DNA of 35,223 nucleotides from Iodidimonas nitroreducens (GCA_000710935.1 BAYV01000018.1:1-35223); one strand, 5' to 3'. Positions 8,175 through 16,988 are shown, numbered from the stretch's first letter. Notes: generated by a model not told the origin, from the sequence alone. A program made the numbers and translations.

Positions 8175-8929
8175 TCTGGTTGGGGGCCGGTGTCCTCGGC
8201 CTTGTGCTTTTGCTGTTTTCCCTCAATAGCCTTGCCAAGGCGCCGCCGGATCGGGTGGCCCGGGCCGCCCTTCTCACGCTTTTAACGGTGCTTGGCCTTT
8301 TTGGGGGGCTTTTACTGATCACTGGCAAATTTCTGGTGGCCCTGCCTGTTCTGGCCTCGGCGGCGGCGGGGCTTTTCAAGCTGGCGGCGCTTTTACGCCT
8401 GTTTGGGGCGCGCGCCTCATGGAACCGCCCGCGCGCGTCGCAAAACACGAACAAAAGCGCGGATGGCTCGATGGATGAAGAGGCATCAAGCCCTGGCTCC
8501 GATGTCACGAGCTTGTGGCTTTCCATGCATCTGGATCATGAAAGCGGCGAGATCGAGGGAACGGTGCTGGACGGGCCATATCAAGGGGTGAAGCTCAGTG
8601 CCCTTTCTTTTGATGATCTCATCCGCCTGTTGCACGATCTTTATGATCATGATCCGGAAGGCAGCCGCCTTTTAGAAGCCTATCTGGACCGCAATCATGG
8701 GCCTTCATGGCGCAGGGCTAAAGCCCATGAGGCTGGAAAGTCCGATGCCGCAGGTACGATAAGCCTTGATGAAGCCCGAACGATTTTGGGGGTACCAGCC
8801 GATGCCAGCCCCCAGGATATTCAAGCCGCCTATCACCGATTGATGAAAAAAGTGCATCCCGATCAGGGCGGCAGCGCCTATTTTGCGGCCAAACTGAATG
8901 AAGCCAAAGATCGCCTGCTGCGCGATTAA
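8171..8929 (+). CDS. Membrane-anchored J-domain (DnaJ-like) protein
   Basis: A 252-residue protein. Hydrophobic spans at about 1-20, 29-52 and 52-78 anchor it in the inner membrane. A charged linker follows, then a central cytoplasmic segment with SFDDLIRLLHDLYDHD. The C-terminal J domain (about 197-252) runs from SLDEARTILGVPADASPQDI and has the Hsp70-stimulating HPD motif at 229-231 (VHPDQGG). Having the J domain at the C-terminus behind membrane spans is a known alphaproteobacterial type, distinct from DnaJ itself because the Gly/Phe and zinc regions are absent. It would recruit DnaK to the membrane. Translational overlap with the upstream vWA gene suggests they act together. Confidence 0.8.
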   Translation: MIWLGAGVLGLVLLLFSLNSLAKAPPDRVARAALLTLLTVLGLFGGLLLITGKFLVALPVLASAAAGLFKLAALLRLFGARASWNRPRASQNTNKSADGSMDEEASSPGSDVTSLWLSMHLDHESGEIEGTVLDGPYQGVKLSALSFDDLIRLLHDLYDHDPEGSRLLEAYLDRNHGPSWRRAKAHEAGKSDAAGTISLDEARTILGVPADASPQDIQAAYHRLMKKVHPDQGGSAYFAAKLNEAKDRLLRD

Positions 8930-8958
8930 ATGTGAAACAAAATCCAAGGATAGCCCCG

Positions 8959-10356
8959 ATGACCCGATCCCATCCCCTCGACCCCACGATATTGCGGGAA
9001 TATGATATTCGCGGCGTGGTGGATGAAAGCTTTGGCGAAGCCGATGTGCGGGCGCTGGGCCGGGCTTTTGGCAGCCTTGTCCGCCGTGGGGGCGGGCGCA
9101 GTCTGGCAGTGGGCTATGATGGACGCGAAAGCTCGGTCCGCCTTGCGGATGCCCTGATCGAAGGGCTGATATCCACCGGCATCACCGTAAAGATGATCGG
9201 TTTGGGGCCCACGCCGATGATGTATTATGCCGTGCATGAGCTGGCCACCGATGGCGGGCTGATGATCACCGGTTCCCATAATCCGCCCGAATATAATGGC
9301 CTCAAAATGATGCTGGGCACGAAGCCCTTTTATGGCGCCCAGATTCAAAATCTGGGAGAGATGACTGCAAAGGGCGATTTTGAAAGCGGCGAAGGGGTGA
9401 TTGAGCCGGTGGATTTATTTGATCGCTATATCGAGCGATTGGCCCGCGATTTCGATCCCCTGCCCGAGGACGCTGTGCCCATTGATGTGGGTTGGGACCC
9501 GGGCAATGGGGCGGCGGGCGATGCGGTGGCGGCTTTGGTCAAAAAACTGCCGGGCCGGCATCTGGTGATCAATGAAACCATCGATGGCCGCTTTCCCAAT
9601 CATCACCCCGATCCCACGGTGGAAAAAAATCTCGAACAATTAAAAGCGCTGGTCAAAGCTGAAAATCTGTCTCTGGGCCTTGCCTTTGATGGCGATGGGG
9701 ATCGCATCGGGGCGGTGGATCGCCATGGCCGGGTGGTGTGGGGGGATCAGCTTTTGCTGGTTCTGGCGCGCCATCTGCTGGCCACCCAACCCGGTGTTCC
9801 GATCATTGCCGATGTGAAGGCGAGCCAGATGCTGTTTGATGGCATCAGGGATGCGGGCGGGCTGCCGGAAATGTGGAAAACCGGCCATTCGCTGATCAAG
9901 GCCCGAATGAGCGAGGTGGGGGCCCCGCTGGCGGGCGAGATGAGCGGCCATATCTTTTACAAGGATCGCTTTTATGGCCATGATGATGGCCTTTATGCGG
10001 CCATCCGGCTGCTCAATGCCATTGCCGCCCAAGGGGGCGATCTGGCCGCCCTGCGCGATGCCATGCCGCAATTGGTGAATACCCCCGAACTGCGCTTTCC
10101 CTGCGCTGAAGAGCGCAAAAATCCGGTGATCGAAGGGGTTCGCGCCCGGCTTCAGGAGCAAGGTGCCAAGATCATCGATGTGGATGGGGTCAGGGTCATC
10201 ACCGATGATGGCTGGTGGCTTTTGCGGGCATCCAATACCCAGGATGTGCTGGTGGCCCGGGTTGAATCCCATGATGAAGCCGGCCTTTTAAGGCTGAAGG
10301 GTCTTTTGCGCGATCAACTGGTCTTGAGCGGCATCACCCCACCCGAAGATCTATGA
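8959..10356 (+). CDS. Phosphomannomutase/phosphoglucomutase
   Basis: A cytosolic alpha-D-phosphohexomutase (PMM/PGM, AlgC/ManB type) that interconverts hexose 6-phosphate and 1-phosphate for nucleotide-sugar synthesis. It begins HPLDPTILREYDIRG. The catalytic phosphoserine is in TGSHNPPEYNG (Ser about 106), the metal loop is DGDGDRIG (244-251), the sugar-specificity loop is GEMSGHIFY and the phosphate loop is RASNTQDVLVAR. The ATG at 8959 is chosen because AAGGA lies upstream and the protein then starts as in homologues. A GTG at 8932 would add nine residues. Its product feeds the galU/ugd steps further downstream. Confidence 0.92.
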   Translation: MTRSHPLDPTILREYDIRGVVDESFGEADVRALGRAFGSLVRRGGGRSLAVGYDGRESSVRLADALIEGLISTGITVKMIGLGPTPMMYYAVHELATDGGLMITGSHNPPEYNGLKMMLGTKPFYGAQIQNLGEMTAKGDFESGEGVIEPVDLFDRYIERLARDFDPLPEDAVPIDVGWDPGNGAAGDAVAALVKKLPGRHLVINETIDGRFPNHHPDPTVEKNLEQLKALVKAENLSLGLAFDGDGDRIGAVDRHGRVVWGDQLLLVLARHLLATQPGVPIIADVKASQMLFDGIRDAGGLPEMWKTGHSLIKARMSEVGAPLAGEMSGHIFYKDRFYGHDDGLYAAIRLLNAIAAQGGDLAALRDAMPQLVNTPELRFPCAEERKNPVIEGVRARLQEQGAKIIDVDGVRVITDDGWWLLRASNTQDVLVARVESHDEAGLLRLKGLLRDQLVLSGITPPEDL

Positions 10357-10419
10357 CCGGTTGAATTTTTTGAACCATTGACTGCTGATTCGCCTGCCTA
10401 AGCCAGAAGAATCTGTGCC

Positions 10420-10443
10420 CTTGCCCTTTTGGCTGAGGGCAAG
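10420..10443 (+). other. Stem-loop after the phosphohexomutase gene
   Basis: A perfect 7-bp inverted repeat (CTTGCCC 10420-10426, GGGCAAG 10437-10443) with a 10-base loop lies about 65 bases past the mutase stop. No T-run follows, so an intrinsic terminator is not shown. It could stabilise the 3' end or be incidental. The rest of 10357-10566 has no gene; a GGAGC Shine-Dalgarno site precedes the next ATG. Confidence 0.35.
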
Positions 10444-10566
10444 TTCATGAACGCCATCAGCCTTTTATGCTGCACTGCAAAAAAATCTTTTGACGCCCTG
10501 CGCACCGATGGGTTAATTTTAACCCCGAACAGTGGCGATATTCAAAGCTGATTATGGAGCAGCGAC

Positions 10567-11493
10567 ATGACGCAAAACAGCACAGAGCCCGGCAAAAAAA
10601 CGGCCAACGACCCCTCGGCCACGGCGCATGTGGCGGAAAAATCGGCTGCTCCGGCGGGGGGCACCCCACCGGCTCAGGCGGAAACGGCCCCAAAAGCTTC
10701 GGCAGCAAAGCCTGTGGAGGTCGCGGCAGCTGCGGTGAAGGCAGCAGAGCCCGCCAAAACCACAGCCCCCAAAGCTGATGAGCCCAAAGCCGACGCCCCA
10801 AAAGCGGAAACGGTTAAGGCTGATCCAGTGAAAACGGTAACGGCCAAAACGGCTCCCAAAAAAGCGCCAAAAGCTGCCCCAAAGCCAACTATGAAATCAG
10901 CCGTGAAAGCATCGTCCTCAACGTCGGTGCGCGAATCCGAACGGGTGTTTGCTGAAGCCACCCTTCATGCCGCAAAAGATAAAGATGGCAGCAAAACAGC
11001 GTCCAAATCTGCCGCCAAAGCTTCGGCAAAGCTAAAGACACCGGCCAAAAGCACAAAACCCGCGACATCTGCCAAAAAATCCGTATCGGTGGCCCATGAT
11101 GAGCTTGATCTATCCGCCGATCTTGGCCAGCGCGTTGTCAGCGATCTGTTTGGCAGCATGGGGGCGATGATAAATATGCAGCAAAAAACATTGAGTAATC
11201 TCCTCGATGCCGCCCTGTCTGCGACCGAACGTGCTGAAAATATGACCGATCATTATTCCGGTCTGGCCCAAAAAATCGGCCAAAGGCAAAATTCCTTCAT
11301 TGATCGTTTACGCGATGCAAAAGATCCGCTCAGCGCCAGCGAGGCCCAGATCGGGTATTTCAAGGATTGCTGCGATGATCTGATGAAGGAATGTTCCGTC
11401 GCCACGGAATTATGGATTCGCGCCAGCCAGCAAAGCATCAATCCCATCAGCACACAGTTTTCCGTTCTGATCGATCAGATGAAGGGGCGTTAA
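10567..11493 (+). CDS. Phasin-like protein with Ala/Lys/Pro-rich N-terminal tail
   Basis: A 308-residue protein in two parts. Residues about 1-175 are low-complexity and basic, rich in Ala, Lys and Pro with KAxAP/AKPA-type repeats, like histone-H1-like tails. Residues about 178-305 are a helical phasin-like domain, for instance GSMGAMINMQQKTLSNLLDA and AQKIGQRQNSFIDRLRD. Phasins coat polyhydroxyalkanoate granules; a basic tail may bind DNA as in PhaF, where the tail is C-terminal instead of N-terminal. GGAGC precedes the ATG by about 10 bases. Its place directly upstream of clpS-clpA is usual for alphaproteobacteria. No phaC or phaZ gene is in the window, so granule association is inferred from family only. 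Confidence 0.65.
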   Translation: MTQNSTEPGKKTANDPSATAHVAEKSAAPAGGTPPAQAETAPKASAAKPVEVAAAAVKAAEPAKTTAPKADEPKADAPKAETVKADPVKTVTAKTAPKKAPKAAPKPTMKSAVKASSSTSVRESERVFAEATLHAAKDKDGSKTASKSAAKASAKLKTPAKSTKPATSAKKSVSVAHDELDLSADLGQRVVSDLFGSMGAMINMQQKTLSNLLDAALSATERAENMTDHYSGLAQKIGQRQNSFIDRLRDAKDPLSASEAQIGYFKDCCDDLMKECSVATELWIRASQQSINPISTQFSVLIDQMKGR

Positions 11494-11810
11494 GCCGCCG
11501 CATCCGCTTCTTTTTTTAATGGCTTCGGCGGCGCCAGGCACCGAAGACTAGAGCTGCGCAGAAACAAGTGTTCTGCGCAGCGTTATGGCTGTGTTAAGAT
11601 TACATCTGCATGATCATGATTGATGCCTGAAGGATTGGGGCCATGTCATTCGAGCTTTTTTAAAAACTGTGTTGTGAAGGGGGTGTTATTCCCTTGGCCT
11701 TGCCTTATCTATGGACAGTTGGGGCTCGCGCCCGAGATGTATTTAAAAAAGCGGGGCCATTTCAGACAGGCAAGGCAGCGGCTGGTAAAATGAGCGTAAA
11801 GTACATATCT
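11494..11810. other. Intergenic region between phasin-like gene and clpS
   Basis: About 315 bases, depending on the clpS start. The first 90 bases hold three inverted repeats: GCCGCCG/CGGCGGC (11494-11500 with 11526-11532, loop containing a T7 run), CTTCGG/CCGAAG (11523-11528 with 11541-11546), and a long perfect hairpin at 11553-11581. These probably form the end of the phasin transcript. The remainder (about 11590-11810) should contain the clpS promoter, but I see no clear consensus. An open frame runs from 11694 into clpS, but its N-terminal extension does not look like ClpS. Confidence 0.45.
11553..11581 (+). terminator. Perfect 11-bp stem-loop downstream of the phasin-like gene
   Basis: GCTGCGCAGAA (11553-11563) pairs perfectly with TTCTGCGCAGC (11571-11581) around a 7-base loop. 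It lies about 60 bases after the phasin stop. No U-tract follows, so it is either a factor-assisted terminator, an mRNA-stabilising hairpin or a binding site for a dimeric regulator. Confidence 0.4.
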
Positions 11811-12137
11811 ATGTCTGAGAATGAACAGGATGGCACGGGTGCACCCCATACGGGTTTATTGACCAAAACCGAGCCCAAAACCAAGAAACCATCCATGTAC
11901 AAGGTTCTGATGCTGAATGACGACTATACGCCGATGGATTTTGTCATTCATGTCTTGAAGCGCTTTTTCAGGATGTCATCAGAGCAGGCGACACAGGTGA
12001 TGCTGCATGTTCATCAAAAAGGCGTGGGCGTTTGCGGCGTGTTTACCTATGAAATTGCCGAAACCAAAGCAACGCAGGTTGTGGATTATGCGCAAAAACA
12101 TCACCATCCCCTGCAATGCACCCTTGAAAAAGAGTGA
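11811..12137 (+). CDS. clpS: ATP-dependent Clp protease adaptor ClpS
   Basis: A small cytosolic adaptor that delivers N-degron substrates to ClpAP. The core is typical: [20 protein letters not shown], then [20 protein letters not shown], then [20 protein letters not shown]. Asn-Asp and Asp-Tyr of NDDYTPMDF and the Met/His residues line the N-end-residue pocket in known ClpS proteins. The start is set at ATG 11811 (MSENEQDG), giving 108 residues, normal for the family. ATG 11790 would add seven residues, and neither has a strong Shine-Dalgarno site. The longer frame from 11694 adds a non-conserved segment and is not accepted. clpA follows 83 bases later in the same direction. Confidence 0.93.
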   Translation: MSENEQDGTGAPHTGLLTKTEPKTKKPSMYKVLMLNDDYTPMDFVIHVLKRFFRMSSEQATQVMLHVHQKGVGVCGVFTYEIAETKATQVVDYAQKHHHPLQCTLEKE

Positions 12138-12220
12138 GATGTGATGACAGGATCAGGAGGACGAGCGCGAACCGGTTGAATGACCGTCATCACGTTTTTT
12201 GAGATAAAGGATACCGAACC

Positions 12221-14566
12221 GTGCCGAGTTTTTCACCACATCTGGAACAAACGCTCCATCGCGCCCTGGCGGAAGCCAATAAGCGCCGGCACGAATATGC
12301 AACCCTTGAGCATTTATTGTTCGGGTTGCTGGATGATGAAGATTCTGCCGCCGTTCTCAATGCCTGCAATGTCGATATTCATATTTTGCGCGCCAATCTT
12401 GCCGGTTATCTGGATAAAGAACTTGATAGCCTGAAAATTGATGATGATGGCATCGAAGCCACCCCCACAGCCGGATTTCAAAGGGTTGTGCAGCGGGCCA
12501 TCCTGCATGTGCAAAGCTCGGGGCGCGAGGAAATGACCGGTGCCAACGTGCTGGTTGCCCTGTTTTCCGAACGCGAAAGCCATGCGGTTTATTTTCTGCA
12601 ACAACAGGATATGACCCGGCTGGATGCCGTGAGCTATATCAGCCATGGCATTGCCAAATCACCCCAGCAGGGCGACAGGCGGGCGGCATCTGGCGGCGCA
12701 ACGGATGAGGAAAGCGGCCCCGGCGCCCCGGAATCCGCGCATCGGAATGAGCCGAAAAAAGGCGACAGCGCCCTTGAAAATTATTGTGTCGATCTCAATC
12801 AGCGGGCCCGCATTGGCAAAATCGATCCCCTGATCGGACGACAAAGCGAAATTGATCGCACCATTCAGATTCTGTGCCGCAGATCCAAGAACAATCCCCT
12901 GTTCGTGGGTGATCCCGGCGTTGGGAAAACCGCCATTGCCGAAGGGTTGGCGCGCAAGATCGTTGAAGGTGATGTGCCCGAGGTGCTGCTCGATGCCACG
13001 ATTTTCGCCCTTGATATGGGATCGCTGCTGGCTGGCACCCGCTATCGCGGTGATTTTGAAGAACGCCTGAAAGCGGTGGTAAAAGAACTGGAAGATCATG
13101 ACGGCGCGATTTTGTTCATCGATGAAATTCATACGGTGATCGGCGCGGGTGCCACATCGGGCGGGGCCATGGATGCCTCAAATCTTTTGAAACCCGCTTT
13201 GGCATCCGGGGCGATCCGCTGCATCGGGTCCACCACCTATAAGGAATTTCGCGGTCATTTTGAAAAAGATCGCGCCCTTTTGCGGCGCTTCCAGAAAATC
13301 GACGTGGCCGAGCCCACTTTGCCCGATACCATCAAGATCATGCAGGGGTTAAAGCCCTATTTTGAAAAGCATCATCGGGTGCGCTATACCGCCGATGCCA
13401 TCAAGGCCGCAGTAGAATTATCCGCCCGCTATATCACCGATCGCAAATTGCCCGATAAAGCGATTGATGTGATCGATGAAACGGGTGCGGCCCAGATGCT
13501 GCTGCCCTTATCCCGGCGCAAGAAAACCGTTGGGGTGAAGGATGTGGAGGCCGTGGTTGCCAAGATCGCGCGGATTCCGCCGAAATCGGTCTCGAAAGAT
13601 GATGCCAAGGTGATGGCCAATATCGAACGCGATTTAAAGCGTGTGGTTTTTGGTCAGGATCGTGCGATTTCCGCCCTGGCCGCCAGCATCAAGCTTTCGC
13701 GCGCGGGCCTGCGCGAGCCGAACAAGCCCATTGGTTCTTATCTTTTTTCCGGCCCAACGGGGGTGGGCAAAACCGAAGTGGCCCGCCAGCTTGCCCTGCT
13801 TTTGGGGGTTGAACTCACCCGATTTGATATGTCGGAATATATGGAGCGGCACACGGTTTCCCGGCTGATCGGGGCGCCTCCGGGCTATGTCGGCTTTGAT
13901 CAGGGCGGCCTGCTGACCGATGCGGTGGATCAGCATCCCCATTCCGTTTTGTTGCTTGATGAGATCGAAAAGGCGCATCCCGATCTGTTTAACCTGCTTT
14001 TGCAGGTGATGGATGCGGGCACCCTTACCGATCATAATGGCAAAAAGATCGATTTCCGCAATGTGATCCTGATCATGACCACCAATGCCGGGGCGTCTGA
14101 AATGGCCAAAACCGCTATTGGCTTTGGCCGCGATCAGCGCGAGGGCGAAGACGAAGAAGCCATCAAGAAGCTGTTTACTCCGGAATTTCGCAATCGCCTT
14201 GATGCCGTGGTGCCCTTTGATTATCTGCCGACCGAAGTGGTGTCGCGGGTGGTTGAGAAATTCATCCTTGAACTGGAAATTCAGCTTGCCGAGCGCGATG
14301 TGATGATCTCGGTCACGGAAGATGCCAAAAAATGGATGGCGGAAAAGGGTTATGATAAATCCTTTGGTGCCCGCCCCCTTGGCCGCGTGATCCAGGAAAA
14401 TATCAAAAAGCCGCTGGCCGATGAATTGCTGTTTGGTCGCCTGCAGAAAGGCGGCGAGGTGGTAATCCGGCTGATTGATGGTAAGATCGATTTCGAAATC
14501 ACCCCCAATGCCGCCCCTCCGGGCAATCGGAAAAAGCGGAAGCCAAGGCCCGCACCTGTTGAATAG
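12221..14566 (+). CDS. clpA: ATP-dependent Clp protease ATP-binding subunit ClpA
   Basis: A hexameric AAA+ unfoldase of 781 aa that feeds substrates to ClpP. The N-domain (about 1-145) starts FSPHLEQTLHRALAEANKRR and carries the ClpS-binding double repeat. The first AAA+ module has Walker A GDPGVGKT (about 230-237) and Walker B ILFIDEIHTV. The second has Walker A GPTGVGKT (about 511-518) and Walker B VLLLDEIEKAHPD. It starts at GTG 12221, preceded by AAAGGA nine bases upstream, and the protein then begins MPSF as in homologues. Co-transcription with clpS is likely because there is no terminator between them. clpP is not in the window. Confidence 0.97.
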   Translation: MPSFSPHLEQTLHRALAEANKRRHEYATLEHLLFGLLDDEDSAAVLNACNVDIHILRANLAGYLDKELDSLKIDDDGIEATPTAGFQRVVQRAILHVQSSGREEMTGANVLVALFSERESHAVYFLQQQDMTRLDAVSYISHGIAKSPQQGDRRAASGGATDEESGPGAPESAHRNEPKKGDSALENYCVDLNQRARIGKIDPLIGRQSEIDRTIQILCRRSKNNPLFVGDPGVGKTAIAEGLARKIVEGDVPEVLLDATIFALDMGSLLAGTRYRGDFEERLKAVVKELEDHDGAILFIDEIHTVIGAGATSGGAMDASNLLKPALASGAIRCIGSTTYKEFRGHFEKDRALLRRFQKIDVAEPTLPDTIKIMQGLKPYFEKHHRVRYTADAIKAAVELSARYITDRKLPDKAIDVIDETGAAQMLLPLSRRKKTVGVKDVEAVVAKIARIPPKSVSKDDAKVMANIERDLKRVVFGQDRAISALAASIKLSRAGLREPNKPIGSYLFSGPTGVGKTEVARQLALLLGVELTRFDMSEYMERHTVSRLIGAPPGYVGFDQGGLLTDAVDQHPHSVLLLDEIEKAHPDLFNLLLQVMDAGTLTDHNGKKIDFRNVILIMTTNAGASEMAKTAIGFGRDQREGEDEEAIKKLFTPEFRNRLDAVVPFDYLPTEVVSRVVEKFILELEIQLAERDVMISVTEDAKKWMAEKGYDKSFGARPLGRVIQENIKKPLADELLFGRLQKGGEVVIRLIDGKIDFEITPNAAPPGNRKKRKPRPAPVE

Positions 14567-14605
14567 CCCCATGGGCGCATGATCATTGGCCGATCGCCTC
14601 TACGC

Positions 14606-14640
14606 AAAAAAGCATGTCTTGGATAAGGCATGCTTTTTTT
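14606..14640 (+). terminator. Strong intrinsic terminator after clpA
   Basis: A-rich lead (14606-14611), then stem GCATGTCTT (14612-14620) pairing with AAGGCATGC (14625-14633) through one G-U pair and a 4-base loop, then a run of seven T. The flanking A and T runs extend the pairing and could allow bidirectional activity. It separates clpA from galU. Confidence 0.9.
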
Positions 14641-14744
14641 GTAATTTGGTGATATCTCGCCGTGCATAAAAAGCCGATAAACGGATAGACAGCAAGACAG
14701 GGCTGGACGACATTAAGCAACGGAACGATCGAAAAGGGGAAACC

Positions 14745-15617
14745 ATGAAAGCCAAAGTCCGCAAGGCGGTGATGCCCGTAGCCGGATTGGGAACGCGCTT
14801 TCTTCCGGCAACGAAAGCCATGCCGAAAGAAATGCTGCCGGTTGTCGATAAGCCGATCATTCAATATGCCGTAGAAGAAGCCTTTGCTGCGGGCATCGAG
14901 GAAATCATCTTCGTCACCGGTCGAGGCAAATATCTTCTGGAAGATCATTTTGATCATGCCTTCGAGCTGGAAGCCACCCTGGCCGAACGCGGTAAGGATG
15001 AAGCCCTTGAAATCGTCCAGTCGATCATCCCCAAGGCTGGCGGCGTCAGCTATACGCGCCAGCAAAAGCCGCTGGGGCTGGGCCATGCCGTATGGTGTGC
15101 GCGCAATCTGGTGGGGGATGAACCCTTTGCCGTGCTGCTGCCCGATGATCTGGTGCAGGCCCAGGTGCCCTGCCTAAAGCAGATGATGGAGGCTTATGAA
15201 GAAAAAGGCGGCAATCTGCTGGCGGTGATGGATGTGCCCCGGGATCAAACCCAGCGCTATGGGATTGTGGATGCGGATCAAAATGATGGGGATCTGGTCA
15301 CGGTCAAAGGGCTGGTGGAAAAACCCCTGCCCGCCGATGCCCCCTCAACTTTATCGATCATTGGCCGCTATATATTGCAGCCCCAGCTTTTTGATGCGCT
15401 GGCTCGCAAGGAACGCGGTGCGGGCGGTGAAATTCAATTGACCGATGCCATGGTCCATCTGATCGGCCAACAGCCTTTCCACGGTTTTCGTTTTAGCGGA
15501 ACACGCTATGATTGCGGCGACAAACTCGGGTTTCTAAAAGCCACCGTGGCCATGGCGCTGGAACGAGATGACCTTGGATCGGAATTCGCCGACTATTTAA
15601 AATCGCTCAGCATTTAA
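14745..15617 (+). CDS. galU: UTP-glucose-1-phosphate uridylyltransferase
   Basis: Makes UDP-glucose and pyrophosphate from UTP and glucose 1-phosphate in the cytosol. The 290-aa length is usual for bacterial GalU. The nucleotide-binding start VMPVAGLGTRFLPATKAMPK is followed by EMLPVVDKPIIQYAVEEA. Further conserved blocks are LGLGHAVWCARNLVGDEPF, AVLLPDDLV, the VEKP segment (GLVEKPLP) and GGEIQLTDAM. A GAAAAGGGG Shine-Dalgarno stretch precedes the ATG. It is followed by ugd after 13 bases, so the two form an operon for UDP-glucose and UDP-glucuronate, drawing on glucose 1-phosphate from the mutase at 8959. Confidence 0.96.
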   Translation: MKAKVRKAVMPVAGLGTRFLPATKAMPKEMLPVVDKPIIQYAVEEAFAAGIEEIIFVTGRGKYLLEDHFDHAFELEATLAERGKDEALEIVQSIIPKAGGVSYTRQQKPLGLGHAVWCARNLVGDEPFAVLLPDDLVQAQVPCLKQMMEAYEEKGGNLLAVMDVPRDQTQRYGIVDADQNDGDLVTVKGLVEKPLPADAPSTLSIIGRYILQPQLFDALARKERGAGGEIQLTDAMVHLIGQQPFHGFRFSGTRYDCGDKLGFLKATVAMALERDDLGSEFADYLKSLSI

Positions 15618-15630
15618 CGGAGCAGGATAT

Positions 15631-16944
15631 ATGCGTGTTACAGTTGTGGGGACAGGCTATGTGGGCCTGGTATCGGGGGCCTGTTTTTCGGAATTTGGTC
15701 ATCATGTCACCTGTGTTGATGTGAATGCGGATAAAATTAAGGCTTTGAAGGCAGGATCAATTCCGATTTTCGAACCGGGCCTCGATGCTTTGGTGGAGCG
15801 GAATGTGAAAGCCGGACGGCTGGATTTTTCCACCCGGCTTGGCGATAGCGTGGGGGCATCTGATGCGGTGTTCATCGCTGTGGGCACCCCCTCGCGGCGC
15901 GGCGATGGCCATGCCGATTTGAGCTATGTGTATAAAGCGGCCGAAGATATTGCCGATCTGCTTTATGGCTATACCGTGGTGATCACCAAATCCACCGTTC
16001 CCGTGGGCACCGGCGCACAGGTGGAAAAGATTTTGCGCGATCGGGCGGGCGACAAGGAATGGGATGTGGCTTCCAATCCCGAATTTTTGCGTGAAGGGGC
16101 GGCCATCGATGATTTCATGCATCCTGATCGGGTGATCGTCGGCACCCGTTCAGAGCGCGCGCAAGCGGTCATTCGCGAGCTGTACCGGCCCTTGTTCCTC
16201 AATGAAACGCCGGTGATGTTTACCGCACTTGAAAGCGCGGAACTGATCAAATATGCCGCCAATGCCTTTCTCGCGACTAAAATCAGCTTCATCAATGAAA
16301 TCGCCGATCTGTGCGAGGAATTGGGCGCCGAAGTGCAGGATGTGGCCAAAGGCATCGGGCTGGATAATCGCATCGGCCGCAAATTTCTCAATGCCGGGCC
16401 GGGCTATGGCGGCAGTTGTTTCCCCAAGGATACGCTGGCCCTGTTGCGCACCGCCGAAGAAATCAACAGGCCCCTGCGCATCGTGCAGGCCACTGTGGAT
16501 GCCAATGATCAGCGCAAGAAATCCATGGCAGACCGGATCATCAAAGCCCTTGGCGGATCGGCCAAAGGCAAGCATGTCGCCCTTTTGGGGCTGACCTTCA
16601 AGCCCAATACCGATGATATGCGCGATAGCCCCAGCCTTGATATCGTCCCTGCCCTGCTCAAAGCCGGGGCAACCATCGCCGCCTATGATCCCGAAGGCAT
16701 GGAAGAGGCGAGAAAACTGCTGCCCGAGATCACTTATTGCGATGATGCCTATGCCACCATGGACAAGGCAGATATTCTGGTGATCCTCACGGAATGGAAC
16801 CAATTCCGGGCCCTTGATCTGGATCGCGTCGGTTCATTGCTGCGCCAGCGCATACTGGTGGATCTGCGCAATATCTATGGCCGTGGCGAGCCGCAGGCCC
16901 ATGGTTTTGAATATAGGGGGATCGGGCGCAAAAACGTTGGCTGA
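15631..16944 (+). CDS. ugd: UDP-glucose 6-dehydrogenase
   Basis: Oxidises UDP-glucose to UDP-glucuronate with two NAD+. The 437-aa protein has an N-terminal Rossmann fold MRVTVVGTGYVGLVSGACF, a second conserved block STVPVGTGAQVEKIL, and the catalytic cysteine in GPGYGGSCFPKD at about residue 263. The C-terminal UDP-binding part includes LGLTFKPNTDDMRDSPS. GGAGCAGG precedes the ATG. It is the second gene of the galU-ugd pair. UDP-glucuronate would serve exopolysaccharide, lipopolysaccharide core or glucuronyl-lipid synthesis; no glycosyltransferase nearby decides which. Confidence 0.96.
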   Translation: MRVTVVGTGYVGLVSGACFSEFGHHVTCVDVNADKIKALKAGSIPIFEPGLDALVERNVKAGRLDFSTRLGDSVGASDAVFIAVGTPSRRGDGHADLSYVYKAAEDIADLLYGYTVVITKSTVPVGTGAQVEKILRDRAGDKEWDVASNPEFLREGAAIDDFMHPDRVIVGTRSERAQAVIRELYRPLFLNETPVMFTALESAELIKYAANAFLATKISFINEIADLCEELGAEVQDVAKGIGLDNRIGRKFLNAGPGYGGSCFPKDTLALLRTAEEINRPLRIVQATVDANDQRKKSMADRIIKALGGSAKGKHVALLGLTFKPNTDDMRDSPSLDIVPALLKAGATIAAYDPEGMEEARKLLPEITYCDDAYATMDKADILVILTEWNQFRALDLDRVGSLLRQRILVDLRNIYGRGEPQAHGFEYRGIGRKNVG

Positions 16945-16988
16945 CCGCTTTTCCATGGATTCTTTTTCATCAATATAAACATTAACCC

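Noticed and set aside
11694-11810. N-terminal extension of ClpS
   Set aside because: The added residues are not ClpS-like, and start codons at 11790 or 11811 give the normal family length.
13634-14572. A 312-codon minus-strand frame
   Set aside because: It is the antisense shadow of the second AAA+ module of clpA, with no motifs of its own.
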